A stretch of DNA of 64,000 nucleotides. It comes from Spongilla lacustris (Eukaryota > Porifera > Demospongiae > Spongillida > Spongillidae). Where the stretch lies: positions 4,811,505 through 4,875,504 of the forward strand of contig OX442423.1 in assembly GCA_949361645.1 (NCBI GenBank). The letters are read 5' to 3'. Position numbers and translations under genes: made by a program. Positions 1 through 11,900 of this stretch are shown here, piece by piece (the stretch's first letter is position 1; each line of letters begins with the position of its first letter). Below the pieces are notes generated by a model that searched no databases, had not been told where the DNA came from, and worked only from the letters and a program-made list of their open reading frames with translations.

Positions 1-1640
1 ATCAAAATGATTACATACACCGATCAAGGGTTATTATCCCTTATATGGTTGTATTTATAGCCGCTTGTTAATTCCATTCATAGTTGTTACAGCAGTGCTT
101 CCATATATGGAATTTCTATTTTTAATTCGCACAATAAACGTTACAACAATATATGCGTCGCATCACAAGTCTGACTGCACAGTTCAAAGCTTTCCACTGC
201 ATCTGTCAACAGCTTGTATCACTATGGACATTGCTCTTTTGATATTCTTTCCTGGTGTGAGGAGGTTAGGTCTAATCAAGTGCAGTCATATTCGTCCAAA
301 AGTGGTCTTCCGCCAAATGACTGTATAGCTGCTGAAAGCCCCGATCAAGACAATAAGTACTGTCTTGTAGCTTGAATAGCTAACAATATTCCATACAGCA
401 TCTATATGAAGAAGCACCTTAAAAACTGATTGCACTCAGCTGGGGTATCTTACCTCATTTTGCTGTGTAACAAGCTCTATCTGACATGACTGCACAGTAT
501 ACAGCCACTTGGTCTGTCAGCTTGCTGATCCTAGCACAAGGTCATACTGCACCCCACACCCTAACAAGAATTGAATAATGGTAGAATGTCTTCCAGCTAG
601 CTGACACAAGTGGTACCTCAGACAGAATGTACAAGAGCATCTAGCATGAAAAGAACACCCCTGCATCACTATACAGCAGTGCATGCATTTTGTGACAACC
701 TTTCTTGGTGTTCCAGGTTGGTAAACGACTATCAGCAGATACCACGAAGAACATGTTGGACAAATGCAGATCCTTCAATGCACCACCATACCTGTGGATA
801 CAGTTGTCACAAATTTGATATCACTAACATTGCCACATGTACCTTTCACTTCCACCATGAGTTGCAATACAAAACGCATAGCAATGTCATGACTCTGTTT
901 TGCTTCCGTGTACACTGTTGTTCCGCACATTAAAAGACTCTACCCTAAATGAAAAGTAACGTACATATAGGTGTAATATATTATACATCCTATTCACGTA
1001 CCATTCAGCCAAATTATATCATTGAGCCAACCAGATGCAGAGCAAGGTGAGTCTTCTGTTTTGTAGAAGTTCTGGCATGTACTGCATTACAGTGTGAACA
1101 AAAATCCACTACACAGCCCTCTCCACTTCTTTGCCAGTGATAGTTTGAAGGTGTTACAGTAATATCGTTGATAATATAAGGCATCACATAACTATGTACA
1201 TGTATCATCACAAGCAGCTTCCTCACCCTCACTCCTGAAGGTATTACAATCTTATAAGGATAAGGATGTGTTTGCAGTTATACCTAGCAAAACCTCCACT
1301 GGTGTGCATCTATAAGAAACAAGAAAATGCTCATGCCACTCTAAATGCGTATACTTCCTGATATATGTCAGCATGGATGAATAGCAAAGGATTTTCGAAT
1401 TTGTGTTCTAGTGGTCGACTCGTGCTATAGGGACAACAAATGTCGTAGCCATATTTGAAATAAAATGAAAGCAACTTACCATGGATATACGGCAATGTTT
1501 TATAGCATACAGTAGCTGGTAATGTCGCGTATCCCACATATGCGGTTGCGAACGGTGGTCCAGCCAATTGGATCGCCACAGAAAACTTACGCTTCGATAC
1601 TCTTGAGTTTCTCCTGACAACAAAGAGAAGGGGCATTTTT
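1..1640 (-). other. Weak exon-like frames, no recognised gene
   Basis: I recognise no protein here. On the minus strand there are several exon-like pieces. One is an open frame ending near 1491 at a donor-like ATG|GTAAGT. Another is a frame at about 1014-1245 preceded by a pyrimidine-rich tract ending in AG. A third is at about 780-930, followed by an open frame near 645-790. They do not join into one convincing reading frame, and codon use is not clearly protein-like. The transposon at 1645 begins inside the longest minus-strand frame (1331-1729), so that frame is partly transposon sequence. It could be an old gene, a gene fragment or chance. Confidence 0.2.
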
Positions 1641-1667
1641 TTAACACCGGTTCCATGAGAAACGGGT
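1641..1667 (+). repeat. Left terminal inverted repeat of T plus TTAA site
   Basis: TTAA (1641-1644) followed by a 23-bp terminal repeat. The 27 bp are perfectly complementary to 6518-6544. Because TTAA is its own reverse complement, it fits both a target duplication and an extension of the repeat. The conserved ends imply recent mobility. Confidence 0.85.
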
Positions 1668-2055
1668 GCACATTTGTTGGGAACAGCAAAAGTGAAAACT
1701 AATCGGTCATGCATGTATCTCAAAAGCAATTATATATTTTGATACTATATCCATTGGTGTGATGTACGCTGAAATTTGTTTTAAGATACAATTAATAACA
1801 GCTGTGCTGTATTCGGGCACGCCCAACCGACTCCTTCGTTTCGCGGTATTTTAAGGCTAAATGTACAGATTTTTTCCAGGCACTTTTCATGCACAAATTT
1901 AGCCTAAATGTCTTTCTTAATACTATAAAGTCATTGTAGTTCTGAAAAATGATCGAAATAATATATTGATGGCAAGATATATCAACTTTTAGTTGCTAAA
2001 AGTTTTAGATTTATTCATATCACTTTTGCGGTTGACTTTTGGGGGAGGATCCAAT

Positions 2056-5000
2056 ATGGCGAACAGTTCACAGTGTTGTACTCATAAAAAGGCTGCATGT
2101 GGAAGATGCAATTCTGGAATTTGCAGTGCCTGTTGTAAGTGTCCTAAACTTTTAGGGCGTCCTCGGAAGCATGGTGTGGTGGGTTCTAAACAGCCTGAAC
2201 GCCGCAACGAGTATAGAGCTTCTCGACCTACATGTTTAGACGACATGGTACCCGAAGAAGAGATTTCAGCTCTGCTAACTGATCAGATTGCTTCAAAATC
2301 TAACATTTTGAACGTTTACAAACTCATGGGTCTTGAGGAGGCATATGGTGATATCAATAATCTTCCATCCATGAAATCAAGAATGAAAGTAAAGAGTAGG
2401 AATGACATAGATGATAATGGATTTTGCACTGTTGAGAGAGTCTTTAGAAAAGGTGTCCTTGGATTAATAAAACTACTGTTGCCATCTTTGAACTTACCAC
2501 CAACAGTCATAAAAGAGATTTTCAGAATTCCAGTTGGAGGTGTTGATAATGGGTTTGAAGTTGAAACACTGTCTTATATTGAGGATCCATCTGATAATTT
2601 GCATAAAATAGCAAAAGGCATTATAATATCGGCAAATAAATGTGGGCCCCAAACATCCATCCCAGCTCGTCGCTTCCTTGCCCATCTTAGTGGTCTACCC
2701 TTCTCATATGTGCAGCAATTATTGTCTGAAGATGGGACTAAACATTCAGATGGCCATATACGTTCTGTACTTTTTCAAGCAAAGGTTGATTCTGCTTACC
2801 TCCATAGAGGTCTTGAACTACCACCAAGAGTGATTAGTCGACACAGAATGATGGACGAAGTTGTGAAACTAGTAGTTGATACAATCTACTCATATGACAA
2901 CATTTCAAGACTTGCGTGGCTACCAAAAAAGCGCTCGTTGTTATCATTGAAACAGACTGCTATTGATAATATTGCAGTGATGAAATCTCTGGTGCTGAAA
3001 AGAGATGTACAAGAAATTTACAATGACTATCTATCAAAACACAGTTCTCAATTTCCAGCTGACGTACCTTTCATGAAGAAGTCTCTCTTTTATACAATCA
3101 CAAGGGAAATCAGCGGTGGAAGCAGGAAGCAGGCCAGCAGAGCAGGAATTGATTATATTAAGGTCAATTTTCATCCATGATAATGAGATTGTGGAGAAAA
3201 TAATTGATACTGTTGCCCCTGCATCTGATGCAGACCAATCTTTGCGGTTGCAACTGTATCAGCAAAAGTCAAGTGTATTTACTTTTTTGTCTTATACTTA
3301 TGCGCAACATGCTCTAGAAGGTGTCAAGTATCAATATGATTCCAGTTTTGGTAACCAGGATCAATCAGTACCAGAGACACTGCATGTTCATGAGCAGGAG
3401 AAGGAAGTTTTTGGGCTGTATAAAACAATTTCCAACTTGGCTCTTGATCTCAATGAAAGTTCTGTTGCCAATCAAAAAGAGCTCATTGAATTGGTGAAAC
3501 GACAATTGGATCTTTGCCAAAAAATTCCAGAAAATGTCAAAGATGACACCAGAACTGCTACTACTCACTTGCCACAATACAGCCTCGATACTGAGAAGGA
3601 ATATAGCAGATGTACAAAAAATCACACTGAATCATGTGGGCAACTTCAATGTGAAGCATGCTGTTGCCCTTTTCTCTTCTACGATCATCTCAGGTGGACT
3701 GCAATACAAAAACTAACTGATGAGACTGTTCTTGCTGATATACTTGTAACCATATTTCAATGTGAAAGACGAACATTTCGGTACATGTGTCATGTGATAC
3801 ATGATATGCAGCAGCAGTTCCTCATGAGGAAGGCAAGACATAATATGGAAGGGGACACAGTGTATATAATTTTTGATTTTAAACAGAAGTTCTGGACCAG
3901 AGGTTTTCGAGAAGGCGGGGATGCGTATTATGGCAAAAAGGGGATGCAGTGGTTTGGGATGGGGGCATATGTGAAACCTACAGCCACTACTGAACCAACA
4001 CATGAGCTGGATCCAGGTCAATGTACAACTGCAACCACTACTGGAGACCATAATGGTGTTGGTACAGAACAGGTTGATCATGTGGAAGGAGGTAGAGAAG
4101 AATGTGAACAGTGTGAAGAGGACTATGAGATAAATATTGAGCCAGATGGTTACCATGATTGTGAACAACAAGAAGAGTATGATTTTGAAGAAAAGTACCA
4201 GGAAGAGTATGAAGATTATGAAGAATGTGACAATGATGATCTTCAAGACCATGATTTTGAAGAAGAGTACCAGGAAGAGTATGAAGAATGTGATGAAGAT
4301 TATGGAGGAGATAATGAAAGTGATAATGACCACGATAAATGTGAAGATTGCGTATGTGAGGAAGATGACCGTGAAGGATGCAATGAGGAGTGTAAGGACT
4401 GTGATGAAATGTGTGTCAAAGACTGTGAACAATGCAATGATGAGAAGATGACAGAAAATGATGCTACATGTGTGGAATCTGAATCTGATGGTGAAGGTGA
4501 AACCAATGTGAGTGTGCAAGACAGTAGCATGGAAAGTAATGGAGAAGAAATGCAACTGCACTTCATTGATTGTATCGTTCTTGATGACGAGAAGAGCGAT
4601 GCATTAATTGTGGTATCATGCCTAGAGGCTGGACTGCAAGCACTCCACCATCGCTTTCCTCACCTAAGACAAGTCATTTTTCAAAGTGATAATGCCAAGA
4701 ATTTTGCTGGAAAGGTCACAATAATGTTCATACACCAAGCTGTTAGTGCATGTGGAATGAACCTCATTGCATATTATCACAATGAAGCAGCAGCTGGTAA
4801 GGACATATGTGATTCTCATTTCTCACACCAGCAATCAAGAGTTGAGGCCTACATTTCTGAAGGAGAAGGGGGAAGAAAAGTATCAACACCAAAACAACTT
4901 GCAATTGCATTAAGCACCAAATGTGTTAAAAATACCACAGTGCTTCTTGTCAAACCAAAGTATGATCCACCATTTATGACTGCCAAAGTAGCCCCAATGA

Positions 5001-6047
5001 ATGGCATCTCAACCTTTTTAGCTGCTACATACAGTCATCGTTCCAGTAATCCTACAGTTTCATTTTTCCACAACTTAGGGCAGTCTGTACCATCACTCAT
5101 CAAGAAATTGACCACTGCCCCCTGTTCGTCTTATGAGCATGACCCATTTGGTAATCCAGGGACCAATTTTAGCGGATGCAAAGTTCAGTTCCATAATATG
5201 GGTTCTGAGAGGCATACTACTAGGGCACGTTCTCGGTATACCAGTATTCCTGCTAAGAAGAGCAAACGACAACTGAAAAAGGAGGAAATGGAATGCACCA
5301 AGATGGAAGCTATTAAAGAGATATGCAGCATTTTCCCACAGTGTCAGCTCTGCCATCGTCATTTTAAGAGTGCTTATTGCAAAGAGAAACACAAATGTAA
5401 AGGTTCTACAAGGCAAAGTAATGCCATTAGTACTGCTCTGCATTATGCAGATAAAGTCTTGGCAACTCGAGACTTCACGCTGGATGGTCAGTCAGAAGTC
5501 ATGATTACAACTGTAAGAACCGATGACGTGTCAGTGCATGCCTCATTTGAAGGAAATTTTCATTTAGGTTGGGCACATTGTACAAAAAATCAACATCCAC
5601 AGCTGAGCAAAAGAGTTGAAGAATTTATTGCACAATGCTGGCAGGAAGGTTTGGGACAGGCTGTAGAAGGAAGCACAGTTAAAAGCTGACATAAAGTGTC
5701 TGCAGAGGCAGTGCAAGCCAGACTTGTTGCTCAATACACAGGTGGACTTTTGTTACTGTCAGAAGTCCCAGTTGTTGGCCAAATTAGATTGGTATACCAA
5801 AAGATTGGTCAACAAAAGTATCCTGCTGAACAAGAAGGGGGTAGAAGAGGGGTTAAAAGAGGAAGGACTTCACATTGTAATAGTCTCCAATCAAATGATA
5901 CTGAAATTGATTGGGCTGCTGATGACCTATATCACCTAAAGGTTAAACAGCTTTAAAGTGTTTTTGCAAGACCACAAACTTAAGATGTCTGGAAATAAGA
6001 CAGAGTTGATTAAGCGAATACAAGAATATCATAAGTCTGTATTGTGA
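2056..6047 (+). pseudogene. Transposase-like protein with Cys-rich N-terminus, acidic region, C2H2 finger and SAP domain; frameshifted
   Basis: The likely start is the ATG at 2056; an in-frame ATG at 1993 lies upstream, but the 2056 protein begins directly with a Cys-rich cluster (CCTHKKAACGRCNSG and onward) and a GRPRK basic patch. Frame 1 is open to 3180 and frame 2 from about 3116 to 5689. They join near 3165-3175 if one T of a T4 run is discounted. A region at 4090-4510 is extremely Glu/Asp/Cys-rich. Flanking it are DFKQKF (about 3872), SDNAKNF (about 4686) and an E-x4-GKDICD block (about 4785), arranged like RNase-H-fold DDE transposase motifs. A C-x2-C...H...C finger lies near 5345-5400. 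After 5689 the frame changes about three more times. The end, 5952-6047, encodes a clear SAP motif (VFLQDHKLKMSGNKTELIKR), a DNA-binding helix pair. Full length would be about 1,330 residues. The DDE assignment is inference from motif order. The clustered single-base shifts suggest decay or homopolymer errors. Confidence 0.6.
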
Positions 6048-6517
6048 AGTAGACATGTTTGTTGCAGCACTGATGTCATTGCACAATAATGTTGATGCAT
6101 GTTACAAATGAAATTCTTACATACTCTATATGGGATGTATATAGGCGCGCATGCGCGACGCATTGAAACATTCAATCAACAAGTTGCGGTACAGCACCAA
6201 ACGCTAAAAACCGGCGTATGGAGCTTGTATTTAACTCAAGTAGCATGGCAAAGTGCTTAGTTACATATAAGCATCTAGTAGAGTCACTCATATTGCTGGC
6301 TACGATGTTAAAAAAAAAGTGTCGTTTTTCGGGTAACCGTTAGGACCGTTTCACTTTCAAAGGATGCAAGTCCGGAACCCTGAATCTGTAGGGAGAAAAA
6401 AAGATATGGTCCATCATCCAACTGATTGATAAACATTTTACATCTAATACAAACGTTGAAATGTTAGCTCCGACACATTTTAGTTTTTGCAAATCCCAAA
6501 AAAACCGTGTAAAATGT
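6048..6517. other. 3' noncoding part of transposon T
   Basis: No convincing frame. AT-rich sequence with an A9 run near 6310 separates the SAP-encoding end of the transposase from the right terminal repeat. Weak similarity to the left subterminal region is visible just inside the terminal repeat (A/T-rich blocks after the shared AAACGGGT). Confidence 0.5.
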
Positions 6518-6544
6518 ACCCGTTTCTCATGGAACCGGTGTTAA
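6518..6544 (-). repeat. Right terminal inverted repeat of T plus TTAA site
   Basis: Exact reverse complement of 1641-1667, ending in TTAA at 6541-6544. Confidence 0.85.
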
Positions 6545-6709
6545 AATAAAAATTAATTGAGCACACGTGCGATAATAATTAACTGATCTGGCGAAGGGGA
6601 ACGAGAACCTCCAATATGCTAAGCCAGCAGCAACTCTGAATGAGATCCCACGGCAGGCTAGCCAAGGGGTGCAGCGGGATTCGGACCCAATAGTATTAAA
6701 GCAGGTATA
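6545..6709. other. Short spacer between transposon T and palindrome A
   Basis: This 165-bp stretch is the left flank of element A. Joined across A to 22643 onward with a single TA, it gives a minus-strand frame interrupted only by two TAG codons. It may therefore be a remnant of a coding or transposon sequence into which A inserted. Not identified. Confidence 0.3.
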
Positions 6710-6711
6710 TA

Positions 6712-8940
6712 CAGGGTGTCTACGAAAGAACGCAACGCTTTTGAACGGGAATAACTTTTGATAGGATTAAGCAAAAAATCTCATATTTTGAAACTGAGTT
6801 GGTCGGTTTTCTCAAATTTTTTTCCATCCTTTTAATTGATACATTATTAATCATGCTAATTAATTTTAATAAGCACAATAGATTAGTTGATTTTGAAAGT
6901 TCGTATGTGTTCACGTATCGATTGTGAAGCTTCCTTCAAAATATTGGATTTTTTTCACATTCACAACTAAAACTGCAACCCTCTACCTATTTCTCTTCGC
7001 GTACGCATGCGCACACGACCTCGTCCTAAGACTTAATTCTGTGATAAAACAACCAATCTCAATCACGTGATACAATTCGGAGGCGGATCTTTTTAATGCA
7101 ATGCCCCACCTCCTTCGTGGGTGTTACGAGTCAGTGCCAATTAACATGTTTACATCCGATGTAGTGCGCACCAATTAGCACTATCGTACAGACAGGCACT
7201 AAACCGAGCGGCAGGTACTACGGGTTGATATGAATTTGACATGTAAATGCCATTCTGTGAGTTAGGAAACGGAGACGCACACGTTAACCTTAAAGCGCAA
7301 GTTATTACACAGTACACGCAAAAATGTACTGGTTGGTAGACTATCGATCAAATTCTTAGGTATCTGACTAATGTTTCAAGCCTGCAGCTAGGTTTTAGAT
7401 AAGTTATTGTTTTTTTTTCTTTAAAGAGAAGGCATCCCACATCAATTTTTTTTAACGACTTAGACAAGTCACTGCACGATGGTTTCATTTTCATTGTATT
7501 ACTTTGCAAGCCTGTTAGCTGGGTATGGTTGATTTATGTGATTTCATTTCATGGCATTCAGTAATGAAATTTTTGGATGATTAGGATGACTTGTTTTTTG
7601 TTTTTTTTTTTGTTGTTGCACACAAATGAGCCTATTAGCTGGTTTTCAAATCATGTCTGTGTGTGCATAAATATTGGTGGATGCTTTGCTTTAGAATAGA
7701 CTCTTGTTATGTACCTTTAAAAAGCTAGTTTGATGACTTAGAAACCTTATGAGGGTGTAGTTTAATAATGTTGCAAGCTTTTGTGTATAGAAAATGATTA
7801 TGGTACTTGGAATTTGCAATAGCATCCTTTGACATTAAGTTGCAAGCGCAATATGGACTATGATAGGGAAGAATGTTATTTAAGAGGATCATAGTGTATG
7901 TTAAAGAATGTGCTTGGAAACCTGTGAGCTTATAGCTGTGTCTATTGTTTCTTTGAAAGTAAGGTTAAGGTAATCTCTGTTTAAAAATACACCTGCAGGT
8001 TTTAGATGTTGGGGAATGTTGCGGTTTTCGTTTAAAGAAAGGTGTGCTTTGCATCATTGTTTAAAATTCTTGCTGTTGCTTATGTGCTGGTTGGTAGACT
8101 ATCGATCAACATGTTTCAAGCCTCCAACAAGGTTTTAGATAAGTTGTAAGAGAAGGCATCTCAGATCAAAAAATTTTTAACGACTTAGACAAGCCACTAA
8201 TGGTTGCATTGTCAATGTATTACTTTGCAAGCCTGTTAGCTAGTTCCCATATCATGGTGTGCTTAAGTAAGGGTAGGGTTGATTTATGTGATTTCATGGC
8301 TTCAGTAATGGAATTTGCTTGCAACAAGTTGTGATTTTATATAGCTATTTCCTTACCATAATGTGTGCTAACTGCTGCTTATGGATATAGACCCTCTGCT
8401 TTAAGAGTTCCTTCATGCAGAGTGTGCTTAAATTTCTAATTTTGCAACCCATTAGATGATCGAGTAGAGATGAATCAAAAAATCCTTTTTTTTAAAGCAC
8501 CTAAGAAGAGTGCTGTTTAAGATAGGTTGTGCTTAATAAAGTCATGAGTCCTATAGCTAGTTACTACAAATGTAGATCACAATCTGTGCTGTTGTTTAAG
8601 CATGGATACTAGGCTTCCATGTCTAGGAGTGATTTGAAGAATTACTTTAGTATCGACTAATGTTGCAAGTGGTTTTGTGATGCATGGATTTAAGAGTGGT
8701 GTTATTTCGCCATGTTGTGAGCAATTGTGTGTCGAATTAGTGGTAGCATAAAAAGGGTAAAATGTTTGGGAATTCAGCTGTACGTCTTAAGAAAGCATCA
8801 TGTTTTGTTAGCTACATGTAGTTCACATATTATAATACGTGCTGTTGCTTGGTTTGAGCATTAGGAGACTCCTGTTGAGATTTGAGGGAGTGCCAAACAG
8901 TATCCAGTTGCAAGCCTAGCTTTTATAAAAGTGTGCCTTC
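6712..8940 (+). repeat. Element A, left outer zone
   Basis: Matches the reverse complement of 20412-22640 with few differences. It contains an internal direct repeat: the block at about 7330-7575 (ggttggtagactatcgatca ... ttgatttatgtgatttca) recurs at about 8090-8315. Short phrases such as ttgcaagc and gtgtgctt recur throughout. No coding capacity seen; the short frame at 6720-6914 is terminal repeat sequence found at all four arm ends of A and B. Confidence 0.8.
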
Positions 8941-11900
8941 CTACCCCATCCTGTCTCCTCTTGGTCTTCAAATAATTTTCTGTATTTGATGCGTGAGTGT
9001 TGCTTATGAGTATAAACTGTTGAGGGCCCAGTATAGCTAACCATCTTTTTATTGCTTAACCCAGGGGTTTTTTTTATATCTACCCCTTCCTGTCCCCCCT
9101 TGATCTTAAAATAATTCTCTGTGTGAGTGTTGCTTATGAGTACTACCTGTTGAGGGCCCAGTATAGCTAACCCTCTTTTTATTACCTGAACAAGACTTCC
9201 TTCTTTCCTACACCTAGCTTCCTGTCCCCTCTTGATCTTAAAATAATTCTCTGTGTTTTTATGGTGTGTATGTGTGTTGCTTATGAGTACTACCTGTTGA
9301 GGACCCAGTATGGCTATCCATCTTTTCATTGCTTAACAAAGACTTCCTTCTTTCCTACACCTAGCTTCCTGTCCCCTCTTGATCTTAAAATAATTCTCTG
9401 TGTTTGCATGGTGTGTGAGTGTTACTTATGAGTACTACCTGTTGAGGACCCAGTATAGCTAACCATCTTTTCATTGCTTAACCAAGGCTTCCTTCTTTCC
9501 TACGCCTTCCTGTTCCCTCATGAACTTTAAAAAATAATTCTCTGTGTTTGCCTGGTGTGTGAGTGTTGCTTATGAGTACTACCTGTTGAGGACCCACTAT
9601 AGCTATCAATCATTTCATTGCTTAACAAAGACTTCCTTCTTTCCTACACCTAGCTTCCTGTCCCCTCTTGATCTTAAAATAATTCTCTGTGTTTCGTGTG
9701 TGAGTGTTGCTTATGAGTATAACCTGTTCAGGACCCAGTATAGCTATCCATCTTTTCATTGCTTAACAAAGACTTCCTTCTTTCCTACACCTAGCTTCCT
9801 GTCCCCTCTTGATCTTAAAATAATTCTCTGTGTTTGCCTGGTGTTTGAATGTTGCTTATGAGTACTACCTGTTGAGGGCCCAGTATAGCTAACCATCTTT
9901 TCTTTGCTTAACCAAGGCTTCCTTCTTTCCTACCCCTTCCTGTCCCCTCTTGATCTTAAAATAATTCTGTTGCTTATGAGTGCTACCTGTTGAGGGCCCA
10001 GTATAGCTAACCCTCTTTTTATTACTTGAACAAGACTTCCTTCTTTCCTACCCATCCTGTCCCCTCTTGATCTTAGAATAATTCTCTGTGTTTTTATGGT
10101 GTGTGTGAGTGTTGCTTATGAGTACTACCTGTTGAGGACCCAGTATGGCTATCCATCTTTTCATTGCTTAACAAAGACTTCCTTCTTTCCTACACCTAGC
10201 TTCCTGTCCCCTCTTGATCTTAAAATAATTCTCTGTGTTTGCATGGTGTGTGAGTGTTACTTATGAGTACTACCTGTTGAGGACCCAGTATAGCTAACCA
10301 TCTTTTCATTGGTTAACCAAGGCTTCCTTATTTCGTACTGCTTCTTGTTCCCTCTTGATCTTTTACAATTCTCTACATGTTTGTTATTTGAGTGGTATAG
10401 CTAACCTTCTTTTAGTTCCTTAAACTAAGCTTCCTTCTTTCCTATGGTCCCTTCCTATCCCCCTCGATCCTTCTCTTTGTATGATGCGTTACTGTTGCTT
10501 ATGAGTACTACCTGTTGAGGACCCAGTATAGCTAACCATTTTTTCATTGGTTAACCAAGGCTTCCTACTTTCCCACCCCTTCCTGTCCCCTCTAGATCTT
10601 AAAATCCTACCATGCAATTCTCTGTGTTTGGTATCGGTGTTGTTTATGAGTACCACATGTAAAGGGCCGACTATAGTTTTAAAACCCTCTTTTCATTGCT
10701 TAACCCAGGGGGGTTTTTTTCTGTCCTGCCCCTTCCTCTCCCTTCATAATCTTAAAAAAAATTCTCTGTGTTTCGTGTGCAAGTGTTGCTTATGAGTACT
10801 ACCTGATCAGGACCCAGTATAGCTAACCAACTTTTCATTGCTTATCCAAGGCTTCCTTTTTTCCTACCCCTTCCTGTCCCCTCGAGATCTTTAAATAATT
10901 CTCTGTGTTTGCATGGTGTGTGAGTGTTGCTTATGAGTACTACCTGTTCAGGACCCAGTATAGCTAACCCTCTTTTTATTGCTTAACCAAGGCTTCCTTC
11001 TTTCGTACTGCTTCTTGTTCCCTCTTGATCTTTTACAATTCTCTACATGTGAGTGGTATAGCTAACCTTCTTTTAGTTCCTTAAACTAGGCTTCCTTCTT
11101 TCCTACGGTCCCTTCCTATCCCCCTCGTCTCTTCCTATCCCCCTCGATCCTTCTCTTTGCATGATGTGTTAGTGTTGCGTATGAGTACTACCTGTTGAGG
11201 GCCCAGTATAGCTAACCATCTTTTCTTTGCTTAACCAAGGCTTCCTTCTTTCCTACCCCTTCCTGTTCCCTCTTGATCTTTAAAAAAAAATCTCGGTGTT
11301 TGCCTGGTGTGTGAGTGTTGCTTATGAGTACTACCTGTTGAGGACCCAGTATAGCTAACCATCTTTTCATTGGTTAACCAAGGCTTCCTTCTTTCCTACC
11401 CCTTCCTGTTCCCTCTTGATCTTAAAATAATTCTCTGTGTTTTTATGGTGTGTGTGTGTGTTGCTTATGAGTACTACCTGTTGAGGTCCCAGTATAGCTA
11501 ACCATCTTTTCATAACCAAGGTATCCTTTTTTCCTACCCCTTCCTGTCCCCTCTAGATCTTTAAGTAATTCTCTGTGTTTGCATGGTGTGTGAGTGTTGC
11601 TTATGAGTACTACCTGTTCAGGACCCAGTATAGCTAACCCTCTTTTTATTGCTTAACCAAGGCTTCCTTCTTTCGTACTGCTTCTTGTTCCCTCTTGATC
11701 TTTTACAATTCTCTACATGTGAGTGGTATAGCTAACCTTCTTTTAGTTCCTTAAACTAGGCTTCCTTCTTTCCTACGGTCCCTTCCTATCCCCCTCGTCT
11801 CTTCCTATCCCCCTCGATCCTTCTCTTTGCATGGTGTGTGAGTGTTGCTTATGAGTACAACCTGTTGAGGACCCAGTATAGCTATCCATCTTTTCATTGC

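Larger units (their letters stand above)
1645..6540 (+). mobile_element. 4.9 kb DNA transposon with TTAA target duplication (element T)
   Basis: Two perfect inverted copies of a terminal sequence bound this segment: 1645-1667 and 6518-6540, reading inward as CACCGGTTCCATGAGAAACG followed by GGT. Each is abutted outside by TTAA (1641-1644 and 6541-6544), as expected of a TTAA-specific cut-and-paste transposon (piggyBac and Kolobok superfamilies both use TTAA). Inside lies one long plus-strand transposase-like gene (2056-6047) with about 390 bp before it and 470 bp after it. The superfamily is not settled: the protein carries a C2H2 finger and SAP domain that I do not associate with canonical piggyBac. 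The gene is frameshifted, so this copy is probably inactive or badly assembled. Confidence 0.8.

Noticed and set aside
3713..4561. 282-codon minus-strand frame opposite the acidic region
   Set aside because: Phe/Ile-rich antisense shadow of the Glu/Asp-rich coding strand.
6600..6700. Possible tRNA-derived SINE (ggtccgaatccc and tggcttagcatattgg on the minus strand resemble B and A boxes)
   Set aside because: The boxes are in the wrong order or too close for an internal promoter, and no tRNA fold could be drawn.
6720..6914. A 64-residue frame present four times (6720, 22438, 37917, 53831)
   Set aside because: It is the conserved terminal sequence of A and B read in one frame, repeated at every arm end; no start context, domain or coding bias seen.
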